DNA of 64,000 nucleotides, from positions 36,347-100,346 of the forward strand of contig JAFUWY010000012.1 of the NCBI GenBank assembly GCA_017477245.1, in the 5' to 3' direction. Position 1 is the first letter of the stretch. Each line of letters opens with the position of its first letter. Positions 1-9,800 of this stretch are shown one piece after another. Under the pieces are notes generated by a model. The model did not search any database, was not told the DNA's origin, and saw nothing but the letters and a program-made list of their open reading frames with translations. The position numbers and the translations under genes were made by a program. This stretch comes from Bacteroidales bacterium. GTDB taxonomy: Bacteria; Bacteroidota; Bacteroidia; Bacteroidales; UBA932.

Positions 1-96
1 GGCCTGCTCTATGTCAAGGACTCCCGCGGGCGCAAGGTCCCGGTCATCACCGACGGATGCTGGGGTCTCGAGATGGGCCAGGTCAACGTCCGGTAA
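1..96 (+). CDS. C-terminal fragment of an unidentified protein
   Basis: Frame 1 is open from the first base and ends at TAA 94-96, giving the last 31 residues of a protein that starts outside the window. The tail ends in DGCWGLEMGQVNVR. I do not recognise the family. It is convergent with the zinc-ribbon gene and overlaps its 3' end by 14 bp. Codon use matches the GC-rich neighbours, so this is more likely a real gene end than a chance frame. Confidence 0.55.
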   Translation, partial: GLLYVKDSRGRKVPVITDGCWGLEMGQVNVR

Positions 97-469
97 GGGG
101 ACGCTTGCGCCTCACATTGAAAATCTTGGTATTGGAGCGGTAGAAACTGATGTCGAAGCACGCATAGTCGTCGTGCCGGCAGCTGCCTTTCCGATACCCC
201 GTGACGAAGGCCGGATCGAATCCGGCCTTTTTCAGGTCTGCAAGGGGAGCAGAGGTCCTGTTGTCCTTGAGCATCCCGTCCAGGATCTGGTAGTTCCGGC
301 TGATGGCGGCAAGGGTCTCGGCCCGGAAACGTCTCCGTTCCTGGATCACCCGGTTGTGCCATTTGTTCTTGCAGGAGACACTGCAGAAATGCTTGTCTTT
401 CCGCCCGTAGAAGGCCGTGCCGCACTCCAGGCAGGCCCCCTCGTCTTCGTTTTGCTTAGGGTAGCTCAT
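83..469 (-). CDS. small zinc-ribbon protein of unknown function
   Basis: 128 residues from the ATG at 469. A longer in-frame start at 514 adds 15 residues but does not begin as neatly before the conserved part. An N-terminal treble-clef/zinc-ribbon has the pattern CLEC then FCSVSCKNKWHN, with four cysteines that could hold one zinc. The rest is basic and helical, rich in R and K, and ends in RRKRPLTGR. Similar short C-x2-C...C-x3-C proteins are found in Bacteroidota, but their role is not established. Nucleic-acid binding is only an inference from charge and fold. It is convergent with the truncated gene at the window start. Confidence 0.65.
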   Translation of the reverse strand: MSYPKQNEDEGACLECGTAFYGRKDKHFCSVSCKNKWHNRVIQERRRFRAETLAAISRNYQILDGMLKDNRTSAPLADLKKAGFDPAFVTGYRKGSCRHDDYACFDISFYRSNTKIFNVRRKRPLTGR

Positions 470-622
470 CGTTCGGCTTTTCCGAAAGATGGGGAATTTG
501 TGCGGGTCCGGCAAGCATCTTTAAAAATCGTCCGCAATTTTTTGCGATTTCTTATGGATCCCCGTTTCCGGCGGGGACCCATGTTATTTTTTGAAGGGCA
601 AAGAATCCGTCGGTGCGGCGCA

Positions 623-673
623 GACGATTCTTTGCAGGATCGATAAGAATCGTCAAAAACGGATAAGAATCGT
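623..673. repeat. 10-bp inverted repeat plus third half-site upstream of ssb
   Basis: GACGATTCTT (623-632) and AAGAATCGTC (645-654) are a perfect inverted repeat with a 12-nt loop. A further copy of the right arm lies at 665-673, inside a 12-bp direct repeat GATAAGAATCGT (642-653 and 662-673). A degenerate copy is at 601-611. The gap 470-792 otherwise holds a short GC hairpin near 556-580 and no clear TAnnTTTG promoter. This could be an operator for ssb or a transcript-end hairpin. Confidence 0.5.
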
Positions 674-792
674 ATGAATCTGCATGCCGGCGGGCCTGCA
701 GGCCTTGCAAGCCCGATCATTTGTTTTTCCTTTGCAACGGGATCCGGACCGCGCGGCCGGAAGCCCGCCAACCACACTTAAAGAAAGACTTT

Positions 793-1140
793 ATGGAACA
801 ACTGAACAAAATCGAATTGCGGGGCGTCGTCGGAGGCGTCCGCTTCCAGACCTACGAAGACAACATGATGGCCCGGATCAACCTGGCGACCAACTATGCG
901 TACAAGGACCGGGAGGGAACGGCCGTCATCGACACGTCCTGGCACAGCGTCGTGGCCTGGGAGGGCCGGAATATCCAGGGCCTCAAACGCATCGGCAAGG
1001 GGACCAAGCTGCACGTCATCGGACGTCTCCGCTACCAGAAGTATACGGGAACGGACGGGGTCGACCGCGTGGCGACCGACATCCTGGCCAACCGCCTGGC
1101 CATCATCGAGGACCCGGAACCGATGTCGTATGAGATGTAG
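793..1140 (+). CDS. ssb: single-stranded DNA-binding protein, OB fold
   Basis: 115 residues, starting MEQLNKIELRGVVGGVRF, the usual opening of short Bacteroidota SSB proteins. The OB-fold core shows SWHSVVAWEG and IGKGTKLHVIGRLRYQKY (beta strands that line ssDNA) and the YTGTDGVDR loop before the last strands. It lacks the long acidic-tipped tail of housekeeping SSB and ends soon after the fold at PEPMSYEM. It is therefore probably an accessory or second SSB rather than the replication-fork protein. It is followed with overlap by the DUF3575 gene, so the two may share a transcript. Confidence 0.85.
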   Translation: MEQLNKIELRGVVGGVRFQTYEDNMMARINLATNYAYKDREGTAVIDTSWHSVVAWEGRNIQGLKRIGKGTKLHVIGRLRYQKYTGTDGVDRVATDILANRLAIIEDPEPMSYEM

Positions 1141-1789
1141 GCCATGCCTTTCCGGAGGTCGGGACGGGACCGGCGACAGCCTCACTCCTGTGGCCCCGTC
1201 CCGGGCTCCCTTGATCCGGTATCTGCTGCTCCTGCTGCTTCTCTGTCCGGCGGTCTGTGCCGGCCAGCGGCCTTCCGAGGACCTGGAACACCGGGCGAGG
1301 ATCGGCTTGTCGCAGAACCTGGCGGACTATCTCCTGCTCGGGACGCTCAACGCCGAGCTGCAATATTCCCTGCATCGCTCCTGGACCCTCCAGGCCGGGG
1401 CCCGGTACAACAACTGGACCTGGTACCCCCGGCAGGACATCCAGTTCGAATCGCGCCGGCAGACCTATTTCCTGGGCGCGCGCTGGTGGCCCTGGTACAC
1501 CTATTCGGGCTGGTGGGCCGGCGCGAAGCTCCAGTATGAAGAGTACAACCGGGGCGGCATCGTCTCTCCGGAGACGGAAGAGGGAGATGCGGTCGGGCTC
1601 GGCATCGGGGCGGGGTATGCCATCCACATCAGCCCCTGGCTGAATGCTGATTTCGGCCTGTACGGATGGGGCGGGATGACCCGCTATGTCACCTATGCCT
1701 GTCCGTATTGCGGCCGCCGCACCGATGCGGGATCGAAGGCGTTCCTGCTGCCCGACGAGATCCGTATCGCATTGCAATTCATCTTCTGA
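1130..1789 (+). CDS. DUF3575-type outer-membrane beta-barrel, first gene of the pilus locus
   Basis: In-frame starts are ATG 1130, GTG 1190 and TTG 1211. The GTG gives a compact signal peptide (MAPSRAPLIRYLLLLLLL then CAGQ), so the true start may be 1190; 1130 overlaps ssb by 11 bp. The mature part alternates aromatic and polar residues (LQAGARYNNWTWYP, YFLGARWWPWYTYSGWW) and ends in RIALQFIF, a C-terminal aromatic as in outer-membrane barrels. DUF3575 proteins of about 190-200 residues commonly precede fimbrillin genes in Bacteroidota, and that is the arrangement here. A role in pilus export or anchoring is inferred from this context. Confidence 0.75.
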   Translation: MRCRPCLSGGRDGTGDSLTPVAPSRAPLIRYLLLLLLLCPAVCAGQRPSEDLEHRARIGLSQNLADYLLLGTLNAELQYSLHRSWTLQAGARYNNWTWYPRQDIQFESRRQTYFLGARWWPWYTYSGWWAGAKLQYEEYNRGGIVSPETEEGDAVGLGIGAGYAIHISPWLNADFGLYGWGGMTRYVTYACPYCGRRTDAGSKAFLLPDEIRIALQFIF

Positions 1790-1791
1790 AC

Positions 1792-1799
1792 TACTTTTG
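1792..1799 (+). promoter_or_regulatory. possible TAnnTTTG promoter for the OmpA-like pilus gene
   Basis: TACTTTTG fits the Bacteroidota -7 box and lies 17 nt before the ATG at 1817. The -33 side is weak (ATTG at 1771-1774). Confidence 0.35.
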
Positions 1800-1816
1800 T
1801 TACGACCTGATTTTCC

Positions 1817-3817
1817 ATGAAAACGAGAACCTTCCCGGTCCTGGTCGTGCTGTTGGTGCTGGTATCCGCCTGCGGCACGCAGCGCAAGGCGCGTACCGTG
1901 CGCGAGGGCCGCATGACGGCCTCCCTGCAGCTGCCCCGCCAGGCCGACTACCTCCCGGAGTACCGGGGGGTCACGGCCCCCGTGCGCGACACCCTGCGTG
2001 TCACCGACCTCGACGGGCGCGAGATGATCCTGATGAAGGCCGTGCGCGACGAGCGGAGCGGCGAGATGGTCGCCGCCGAGATGCTCGACGCCGCGATGGT
2101 CACCGCCCGTTTCCGTAACATCGCCGAGCGCCACGGCCGTGTCGACCTGGAGTTCCAGGTCGTCGTCCCGCCCGACATGCTGGACGCCCGCTGGCAGCTG
2201 CGCCTGCACCCCGACATGTTCGTCCTGCAGGACAGCGTCCGGCTCGACGACGTCGTGGTCACGGGCGCCGACTACCGCCGCGCCCAGCTGCGCGGCTACC
2301 AGCAGTACGAGAAGTTCCTCTCCCGGATCATCGACGACTCGCTGGTCTTCGTGGACCGGCGCAACCTCGAGATCTTCATCGAGCGCAACATCCCGCAGGT
2401 CTATGCCCTCAAGACCGACTCCACCTTCGTCTCCGACGAGGTCTTCGCGTCCTACTTCGGCGTGACCGAGCAGGAAGCCATAGACCACTACACCAACAAG
2501 CTGCGGTGGCGCCGCAACGAGCGGCGCAAGGCCGCCCGCCCGAAGATGTTCGCCCGCTACGTCAAGGTACCGCTCGTCACCGACGGCATCCGCCTGGACA
2601 CCGTGATCCGCGCCGACGACGGCACCTTCATCTACAATTACGTCCAGACCATCAACACCCGGCCCAGGCTCCGCAAGGTGGACATCGTCCTGTCCGGGGA
2701 GATCTACGAGCAGGACAGACAGGTCTACACCGTACCGCCCTGCGACCCGCTGACCTTCTACATCTCCTCCGTGTCCGCCTTCGCGGACGGCACGGAGCGC
2801 TACATGACTACGGTCATCTCTCGGAGCGTCGAGGCTGCCGCCTCCTGCAACATCGATTTCCGCACGGGCCGCGCCGACATCGACGAGCGGCTCGGGGACA
2901 ACGCCCGCGAGATCGCGCTTGTCCGGGAGAACCTCCGCAACCTGCTGCTGAACGAGACCTACGAGCTGGACAGCGTCACCATCGCGGCCTCCGCGTCGCC
3001 GGAAGGGTCCCTGGCGTCGAACGACGCCCTGACCCTGCGGCGGTCACGCGCCGCGTCCGACTACTTCCAGCGGTACATCGCGTTCGTGCGTGACTCCGTG
3101 CGCCGCGAGGACGGCGCTTTCATCACGGTTGGCGACGACCTGACGGAGACGGTCCGAGGGTCCGGCCGCGCCCGGCGCGAGATCCCGTTCCTGGCGCGGC
3201 CCGGCGGAGAGGACTGGGGCCGGCTGGACGCCCTGGTGGCCTCCGACAGTACCCTGACGGCGGAGCAGAAGGCCCGCTACATCGAGCTCCGCGCGGTCCC
3301 GGACCCGGATGTGCGCGAGAAGCGCATGCGCGCCGAGCGCTGGTACCGGCACGTGCTGGACACCCACTATCCGCGCCTGCGGACCGTGCGCTTCACCTTC
3401 TTCATGCATCGCAGGGGGATGGTCAAGGACACCATCCACACCACCCAGCTCGACACCGTCTACATGAAGGGCGTGCAGGCCATCCGCGACCACGACTACG
3501 AAGCGGCCCTCGCGTTCCTCGCGCCGTACCACGACTACGACACGGCCGTCGCCTACGTGGCCCTGGACCGCAACGCCTCGGCCCTGGAGATCCTGGAGCC
3601 GATGCCGCGTACGGCCACCGTCGACTACATGCTCGCCATCCTGTACGCCCGGCAGGGCGACGACCAGCGGGCCGTCCAGCACTTCCTGGACGCCTGCGCG
3701 AAGGAGCGCAGCTTCCGCAGCCGCGGCAACCTCGACCCCGAGATCGCGACCCTGATCCGCCGTTACGGGCTCAACAAGGAGCCGGAGGAAGATGACTTGG
3801 GTGATCTGTTGCAATAA
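1817..3817 (+). CDS. OmpA-like outer-membrane lipoprotein of the pilus locus (DUF3868-like)
   Basis: 666 residues. The N-terminus is a lipoprotein signal with lipobox LVSAC (Cys about 19). The N-terminal half is beta-rich and unassigned. An OmpA-like domain follows at about 345-420, with NIDFRTGRADID and then SVTIAASASPEGS and SRAASDYF, the pattern of OmpA peptidoglycan-binding proteins. The last 130 residues look TPR-like (YEAALAFLAPYHDYDTAVAYVAL, DYMLAILYARQGDDQRAVQHFL). In Bacteroidota pilus loci a DUF3868/OmpA protein normally follows a DUF3575 gene, as here. It probably ties the pilus base to peptidoglycan. It is longer than the usual family member because of the helical tail. Confidence 0.75.
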   Translation: MKTRTFPVLVVLLVLVSACGTQRKARTVREGRMTASLQLPRQADYLPEYRGVTAPVRDTLRVTDLDGREMILMKAVRDERSGEMVAAEMLDAAMVTARFRNIAERHGRVDLEFQVVVPPDMLDARWQLRLHPDMFVLQDSVRLDDVVVTGADYRRAQLRGYQQYEKFLSRIIDDSLVFVDRRNLEIFIERNIPQVYALKTDSTFVSDEVFASYFGVTEQEAIDHYTNKLRWRRNERRKAARPKMFARYVKVPLVTDGIRLDTVIRADDGTFIYNYVQTINTRPRLRKVDIVLSGEIYEQDRQVYTVPPCDPLTFYISSVSAFADGTERYMTTVISRSVEAAASCNIDFRTGRADIDERLGDNAREIALVRENLRNLLLNETYELDSVTIAASASPEGSLASNDALTLRRSRAASDYFQRYIAFVRDSVRREDGAFITVGDDLTETVRGSGRARREIPFLARPGGEDWGRLDALVASDSTLTAEQKARYIELRAVPDPDVREKRMRAERWYRHVLDTHYPRLRTVRFTFFMHRRGMVKDTIHTTQLDTVYMKGVQAIRDHDYEAALAFLAPYHDYDTAVAYVALDRNASALEILEPMPRTATVDYMLAILYARQGDDQRAVQHFLDACAKERSFRSRGNLDPEIATLIRRYGLNKEPEEDDLGDLLQ

Positions 3818-3855
3818 CACAATATACTGATATTCAATTCTAAAAATCATTGGAC

Positions 3856-4905
3856 ATGAACAAAAACTTCATTTTGATCCCGGTCGCGGCCTGCCTGGCC
3901 GCCGGGTGTGCCAAGGCACCGGTCCCGGCGGTGACCGAAACCGACCTGACCGTCAACCTTGCCGGGCTCTCCGCGACCAAATCCACGGACGGCTCGGCCT
4001 CCGAAAACAGGATCGGCAACCTGACCCTGTTCGTCTTCGATGCCGGCGGCATGCTGGACGTGTCGCATGCCTGCACGCAGGCGGAGATCGATGCCGGGCG
4101 GGCGACCCTCCGGATCAAGACCGGCACCAAGGTCGTATATGCCGTGGCCAACATGAACGAGGGCCTGGCCGCGCGGGCGAACGCCGTGGTGCGGCAGGCG
4201 GACCTGGATGCCGTGCCCTACGCCCTGTCCGACAACGGACCGTCCAGCCTGGTGATGCGCGGCGTGTCCGCCGCCGCTCCCGTCACGGGCTCGGGCGGCA
4301 CCGCGACGGTGTCGCTCGCCCGCGGCGTGGCCCGTGTGTGGCTGGGAAGCGCCCGGAACAACCTGCCGGCCCCTTACGGGAGCGTGAAGGTCCGCCACGC
4401 GTTCCTGTGCAACGTGGTCGGCAACCGGGACCTGGGAGGCCAGGCCGCGCCGGATCCGGCGCGCTACGTCAACCAGGAAGCGACCCGCGGCCACGTACGG
4501 GCGCAGGTGATCGGGACGGGCTCCGTCGAGGCTGAATGCAAGGACCTGACATTCCGGTCGCTGGGAGACGACCTGGCCTGGAATGCTACCCGCACCTATG
4601 ACCAGTGCTTTTTCTATGCTTTCCCCAATGCGCTCACGACGCCCAACCAGGGTTTCCACACGCAGTTCCTGCCCACGGCGACGGTCCTGATGGTGGTCGT
4701 GACCATCCTGGGGACGGACTACTACTACCCGGTCCCGCTCAGCGGCGGCATCGCCGCCAACACGGAGTATCGCGTGGACCTGACGCTGTCCGGTCTGGGC
4801 AATACCGCGGACGACCCGTTCATCCGCATCGAGAAGGCGGACCTGTCCGCCAACATCCGCGTCAGCCCCTGGGACACCGGGGCCGGCATCTCCGAAAACA
4901 TCTGA
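3856..4905 (+). CDS. fimbrillin, FimA/Mfa1-type pilin lipoprotein
   Basis: 349 residues from ATG 3856. A lipobox (LAAGC) places the lipidated Cys near 18. The N-domain has the FimA hallmark ATKSTDGSASENRIGNLTLF, where a short hydrophobic strand follows a Lys/Arg-rich linker. In type V pili a protease removes this strand's partner so that subunits polymerise by strand exchange. The C-domain ends in NTEYRVDLTLSG and ANIRVSPWDTG, the conserved last strands (x-V-x-x-W). It sits 38 bp after the OmpA-like gene and 20 bp before a second fimbrillin, so probably one transcript. Which of the two is the main shaft protein cannot be told. Confidence 0.85.
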   Translation: MNKNFILIPVAACLAAGCAKAPVPAVTETDLTVNLAGLSATKSTDGSASENRIGNLTLFVFDAGGMLDVSHACTQAEIDAGRATLRIKTGTKVVYAVANMNEGLAARANAVVRQADLDAVPYALSDNGPSSLVMRGVSAAAPVTGSGGTATVSLARGVARVWLGSARNNLPAPYGSVKVRHAFLCNVVGNRDLGGQAAPDPARYVNQEATRGHVRAQVIGTGSVEAECKDLTFRSLGDDLAWNATRTYDQCFFYAFPNALTTPNQGFHTQFLPTATVLMVVVTILGTDYYYPVPLSGGIAANTEYRVDLTLSGLGNTADDPFIRIEKADLSANIRVSPWDTGAGISENI

Positions 4906-4925
4906 ACCCTTTTAAATCCATCACT

Positions 4926-6026
4926 ATGAAAATGAACCAGAATCTGATCCTGTCGCTGGGGCTTGCCTGCTCCGCGCTGCTCGCCGGAGCCTGCACCAAG
5001 GTGGTCTCCGGCCCCGATGCCCCGTCCTTTCCCGGACAGGGAGAAGTATCCCTGACGGTGCGGCTCGGCGCACCGTCCACCAAGGTAGCGGCCCAGACCG
5101 AGGCCAACGAGAAGATGATCCGCAACGTGCAGGTCTTCGTGTTCCGCGCGGGGTCCGGCAGCGATGCCGGCAACCTGGAAGTCGCCGCGTCGGCCGGTTT
5201 CGATGCGGAGCTCGACGTCTCGACCGGCCAGTACTCCGGCCTGACGCTGAAATGCACGACGGGCGAACGGGAGATCTGGGCCGTGGTCAACGATTCCCGC
5301 GACCGGACGGCTGGAGCGGACGCCATCGCCACGAAGGCCGACCTGCTCGCGCAGACCCATTCCCTGGCGGATGCCCGTAAGGAGAAGCTCCTGATGGCGG
5401 GCACCAGCGGCGTGCTTTCGCTCCGCGAGGGGAAGGAGGAGATCCGCCTGGAAGTGAAGCGCCTGGCGGCTTCCGTCGTGCTGGAATCCGTCAGGAATGA
5501 TTTCCTGGCGCCGGCTTACCGGAAGGCTGGCGCATTCCGGGTGGAAGACTGTTATCTGCTCAATGTCCCCGGCGTGACCAATTTCGGCGGGACGACCGAA
5601 CCTTCGGCGCTCCCGGCCGAGTCCTGGCTGGCCCGGCAGGCGGCGGAGAAGGCCGTCTGCGCCGAGGGGGTGATCTACGACAAGGTGACGCCGAAGGTCG
5701 TGGAATACGGCGCCTCCGACACCACGCCCCATTCGTTCTATGCCTATCCGAACAACTGCGCGCCCAGCGAGGACGCCACCTGGATGCCCCGGGCCACCCT
5801 CCTGGTCCTCGAGGCCTCCCTGAACACGGGCGGAGAATGGGTCAAGTATTACTACCCGGTAGTCCTGGGCGGGGGACTGCAGTCCAACAGGCAGTACCGG
5901 GTCAGCCTGACGATCCACCGCCCGGGGTCCCTGGACCCCAACGTTCCCGTGCGGTTCGATGACGTGACCCCGGTCATCGAGGTGCAGGACTGGGATACCG
6001 GCGAGCGGTATGACCAGGAGATCTGA
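4926..6026 (+). CDS. second fimbrillin, FimA/Mfa1-type pilin lipoprotein
   Basis: 366 residues from ATG 4926. The lipobox is LLAGAC. The N-domain contains PSTKVAAQTEANEKMIRNVQ then VFVFRAG, the same arrangement as the upstream fimbrillin. The C-domain shows YYYPVVLGGGLQSNRQYRVS and EVQDWDTGERYDQEI. It is a clear paralogue of the preceding gene but well diverged, so the pair likely fills different pilus positions rather than being a recent copy. The downstream anchor gene starts 17 bp before this one ends, which argues for translational coupling. Confidence 0.85.
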   Translation: MKMNQNLILSLGLACSALLAGACTKVVSGPDAPSFPGQGEVSLTVRLGAPSTKVAAQTEANEKMIRNVQVFVFRAGSGSDAGNLEVAASAGFDAELDVSTGQYSGLTLKCTTGEREIWAVVNDSRDRTAGADAIATKADLLAQTHSLADARKEKLLMAGTSGVLSLREGKEEIRLEVKRLAASVVLESVRNDFLAPAYRKAGAFRVEDCYLLNVPGVTNFGGTTEPSALPAESWLARQAAEKAVCAEGVIYDKVTPKVVEYGASDTTPHSFYAYPNNCAPSEDATWMPRATLLVLEASLNTGGEWVKYYYPVVLGGGLQSNRQYRVSLTIHRPGSLDPNVPVRFDDVTPVIEVQDWDTGERYDQEI

Positions 6027-6846
6027 CCGTTCCCGGGCGGGGGCTTTCCTGCTTGCCGCGCTGCTGCTCGGTCTTCCGGCCGCCTGTTCGGTCAAGGAAG
6101 ACCGGGCGGAGTGCCCGGTCTACGTCACCGTCCTGACGGACCGGTTCCTGCAGCGCGGGTTGGATACGGGCACGCTTTCGTTTGCCGCGGCCCGTCCGAT
6201 CGGGCGGGAGACGATCGGCTTCCTGTCCTACATCCGGAACGGCTACGTGCAGGCCTGCCCGCGGGATTATGCGCGCGTGTCCGTCCTCTCGGGCGCCGAC
6301 CCGGCGTGGCTGACGGACGATGCCCTCGTGATCCCGCAGGGCCGGGAAGCCGGGCTCGTGTGGGCCTACGGGACGGCTTTCTCCGCCAACGCCGACGAGT
6401 ATGTCGTGGACGCCGAACCACACAAGCAGTACTGCCTGGTGTGCTTCCTGTTCGACGGCAGCCCGACCGCTCCGGAAGGGTATCCCTGGCGTTTCCGCCT
6501 GCGTGCGGAATGTGCGGGGATGGATCTCTATACGCTGGAACCGCTGCCGGGCGACTACGCCGAACCCATCGGCCCCAACGGGGTCGGGGAGTGGTTCGGC
6601 GTCCTGCCCCGGCAGCGGACCAACAACATGAAACTGGAGGTGTATCTCCCTGATCCGGACAACCCTTCCGCCGGTCAGACCGAATACGTCGTCGACCTGG
6701 GCCGCGCCTTCGCCGAACAGGGATACGACTGGAGCCTGGAAGACCTGAAGGATATCGAGGTCCAGGTCGGATTCACGAGCGCCGAAGTGACATTGGATGT
6801 CCGGGAATGGGAACACGACGACCATTATCAGGATATTGAGATATAA
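6010..6846 (+). CDS. FimB/Mfa2-type fimbrial anchor subunit
   Basis: 278 residues from ATG 6010, overlapping the upstream fimbrillin by 17 bp. The signal peptide ends at a lipobox (LPAACS). Two features match FimB/Mfa2 anchors: a first domain starting CPVYVTVLTDR after the lipidated Cys, and a final strand VTLDVREWEHDD. In Porphyromonas these lipoproteins cap the pilus base and set its length. Position directly after the fimbrillins fits that role. Sequence similarity within this family is low, so the assignment rests partly on order and domain shape. Confidence 0.75.
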   Translation: MTRRSDRSRAGAFLLAALLLGLPAACSVKEDRAECPVYVTVLTDRFLQRGLDTGTLSFAAARPIGRETIGFLSYIRNGYVQACPRDYARVSVLSGADPAWLTDDALVIPQGREAGLVWAYGTAFSANADEYVVDAEPHKQYCLVCFLFDGSPTAPEGYPWRFRLRAECAGMDLYTLEPLPGDYAEPIGPNGVGEWFGVLPRQRTNNMKLEVYLPDPDNPSAGQTEYVVDLGRAFAEQGYDWSLEDLKDIEVQVGFTSAEVTLDVREWEHDDHYQDIEI

Positions 6847-6858
6847 TGATGTAAAAGT

Positions 6859-9800
6859 ATGATCAGTAATAAGTTGAATAAATACATCCTCGGGCTTGCC
6901 GTCCTGTGTGCCTGTGCGGTGTCCTGCGAGCCGGAGCCGGTGCAGACGCGTTTCTATGGCCCGGAGGAGACGCTGGAGCGGGCGGAAATGCAGTTCGGCA
7001 TCTCCCTGCAGGATGCCGGCGGCGGGACCAAGGCTTCGCTGCTCCGGGATGTCGAATCCGCCGGGTCCGGCGCCCTGGTCCTGGTGTTCCGTTCGGCGAC
7101 CCGGCGGCTGGACTCCTACCGCTATTTCACGGAAGACGAACTCCGCCATCAGGAGCAGGTGCCGCTCCGGTTGCGGGTCCCGCTGACGGCATGCGACTTC
7201 TATATCCTGGGCAACCTGAATGCGGTCGGCCGGGCCGACGGCCGCCCGACGCACCTGATGGAGGCCCTGGGGGCATCCTTCCCCGTGGACGAGGCGGCGC
7301 TGGAGGCCTGGGTCTACCGCCTGGACGGCGGAGACCTCAACGGACAGTGGCGGCGTGAAAACTTCGCGGAAGTCGCTGCGTTCGGCATCCCATACATGCA
7401 TGTCAGCAAGGGCGTGGACGTGGCCGCACAGGTCCGGCAGGGGCAGGGGATCCCGGGCGCGGACCGCTGCCGGCGCCTCTTCAGCAAGGTCACGCTGCGG
7501 ATCGACCACGCCGCCTTCGACGGCGGCGGGGCGCAGCCGGGACTGTTCGTCAACATGCACCTCTACCTGCGCCAGGCCAACGGCCGCATGCAGCCTTTCT
7601 CCGAGGTCCCGCAACGGGCCTCGGAGGCGGCCGACGTGCTGGCCAGCGCGGACTATGATCCGGACATGACCGCATCCAACGCTTCCGTGACGACGTTCAG
7701 TTTCTACGTGCCCGAGAACATGCAGGGGGACCTGCTGCCGGACAACACGGACAGCCGGAACAAGACCCTGGACGAACTGGTACGTCATGGATATCAGGAC
7801 GTTGCACCGAGGCTGACCTACGTGGAGTTCACCGGGCGCCTGGATCCGGCGGCCGGCGGCTACGGGGGCGACGTGACCTACCGGTTCTATCCCGGAGCGG
7901 ACAACTGCCGAAATTTCGACCTGGAGCGCAACCGGGAGTACGACATCACGCTGACCTTCCGCGTCGGCAGCCTGTTCGAGCCGGACTGGAAGGTCGAACC
8001 GTCCAACTGGTCGGACGGCCGGCTCTTCTGCCTGACGGGAGACGCGGCGTTCACGGACAGGCTGCCTGAAGGGCGCCTGCTCGCCGTGCGCCGCAACCGT
8101 CCGGGCGCGGTCTATGTCTATATGGATCCGCAGGCGGCCCTGGGCGGCCCCAACGCGCTGCGGGGCAAGGATTTCTCCCCGTCCGCAGCCTTCGTGCCGG
8201 CCAGCGTGGCCGACTGCGCCTGGTACGGCGGCCTGATGGTGCCCGGCGATCCGGACCGCGCCTGGCTGGCGGCGCGCGGCATCACGCCGGCCTGGGACCC
8301 GGCCGCATGCCGGCTGGCCTTCGCCGTCACGGACGCGGCGCGGTTCGGCGCCCACCTCGGGGAGGCGCGCACGCTCTCCCTGCGCCTGCTGCCGGCCGGC
8401 GGGACCGTCACGTTCGAGCTGCGGCTCCTGCCGGACATCGGGGTGAGTGTGGCCGGCGGATTATCCCTCACGGAGGATTTCTACCTCGGGCAACGGCGGA
8501 CGGTGACGGTGAGCGGGTTCGCCGGATCGACGGTCTGCTACGCAGCGGACCAGGATCCCTGCGGACGGTCCGGCAGCGGAGCGCCCCACACGGCCAACGT
8601 GCAGTGGAAGGCTGCGACCGCGTCGGATGCCGCCTATCCGGGCTGTGCCGTGGATGCGGCCGGACGCGTCGTGCTGGATGTCTCCGATCCTGCGTATGCT
8701 TCCCAGCGCTGCGGGGGTACCCTCGATGTCTATGCCTACTATCCCAACCGGTTCCTTCCTTCGCACGGCGGCTGGGTCTCGAAGGACGGCCGGATCATCT
8801 TCTTCTCCGAGGATGCCCTGAATGATTCCTTCGAGGTCCCGGTCCGGATCACCGAACCGCGTCTGCATGTGACGGAGGAGGAGCAGCACCTGCCGATCGA
8901 CGGGAACGGGGTCCGGACGGAGTTCGGGTACTGGAAGGCCGACGGCTCGGAACGCCTGCCGGCTTCCTCCTTCGACCCCGTCCTGCTGCAGACGCGCCTG
9001 GGCTTCGGACTGCGTTCGAGGACCGGTGCGCCCTATTCCGCCTGGGCGTCCTGCCTGGCCCTGGACCCGGCGACCGGGGAGATGTATGTACGGGAGACGA
9101 CAAGCAGCGCGGGCAACCTCGAAGAGGGGCGATACGAACTGGTCAACGGGGCGTACAGCAGGGACCTGGCTTCCTGGCAGGTGGATCCGCTGGTGCTGGA
9201 TGACCTCTACGGGAATTCGCCGGCTTTCCGCATCCGGGTCACGAAACTGCAGATCCGAGGCATCAAGAACGGGATCCATACGAGTCGGGAAGGAACGGAT
9301 GGAGACACCGGCGGGACCATCCTGTCCGTCGGCTATTTCAATACGAATACCGCATCCGGCACGGACCAGCAGCTGACGGAAGACACGCGTTTCAGCGTCA
9401 GCGCGGACTATCATTTCGTGCACGGAGACCTGTCGCGGATCAGCTGGACCCGCAGCGGCGAGGCTACCTCCTACACTTGCCGGCGGGCGCCGTACGAGAC
9501 TTTCGCCCCCGTGGTGGACTTCGTCGTGGATGAGGAAGACGACGGGGATGGCGGGACCTTGTCCTGGGTGTATGACGAGACGCATCAGGTCCGGCAGTCC
9601 TCGAGCGGGGAGCCGGTGCCCGGAGGTCTGGTCATCCCGTACGGGAGCCAGGGCATGACCGGAACGTATACGAACAAATGGGACCACCGGCGTTTCTCGG
9701 TCCAGGTGTTTTTCACCCTCACGTATCCGGTCATCAATGCGAGCATCCTGGTGGTGGCGCGTCCCGGGGACCGCTATGCCTCGGTCTACCTGATGCCGCA

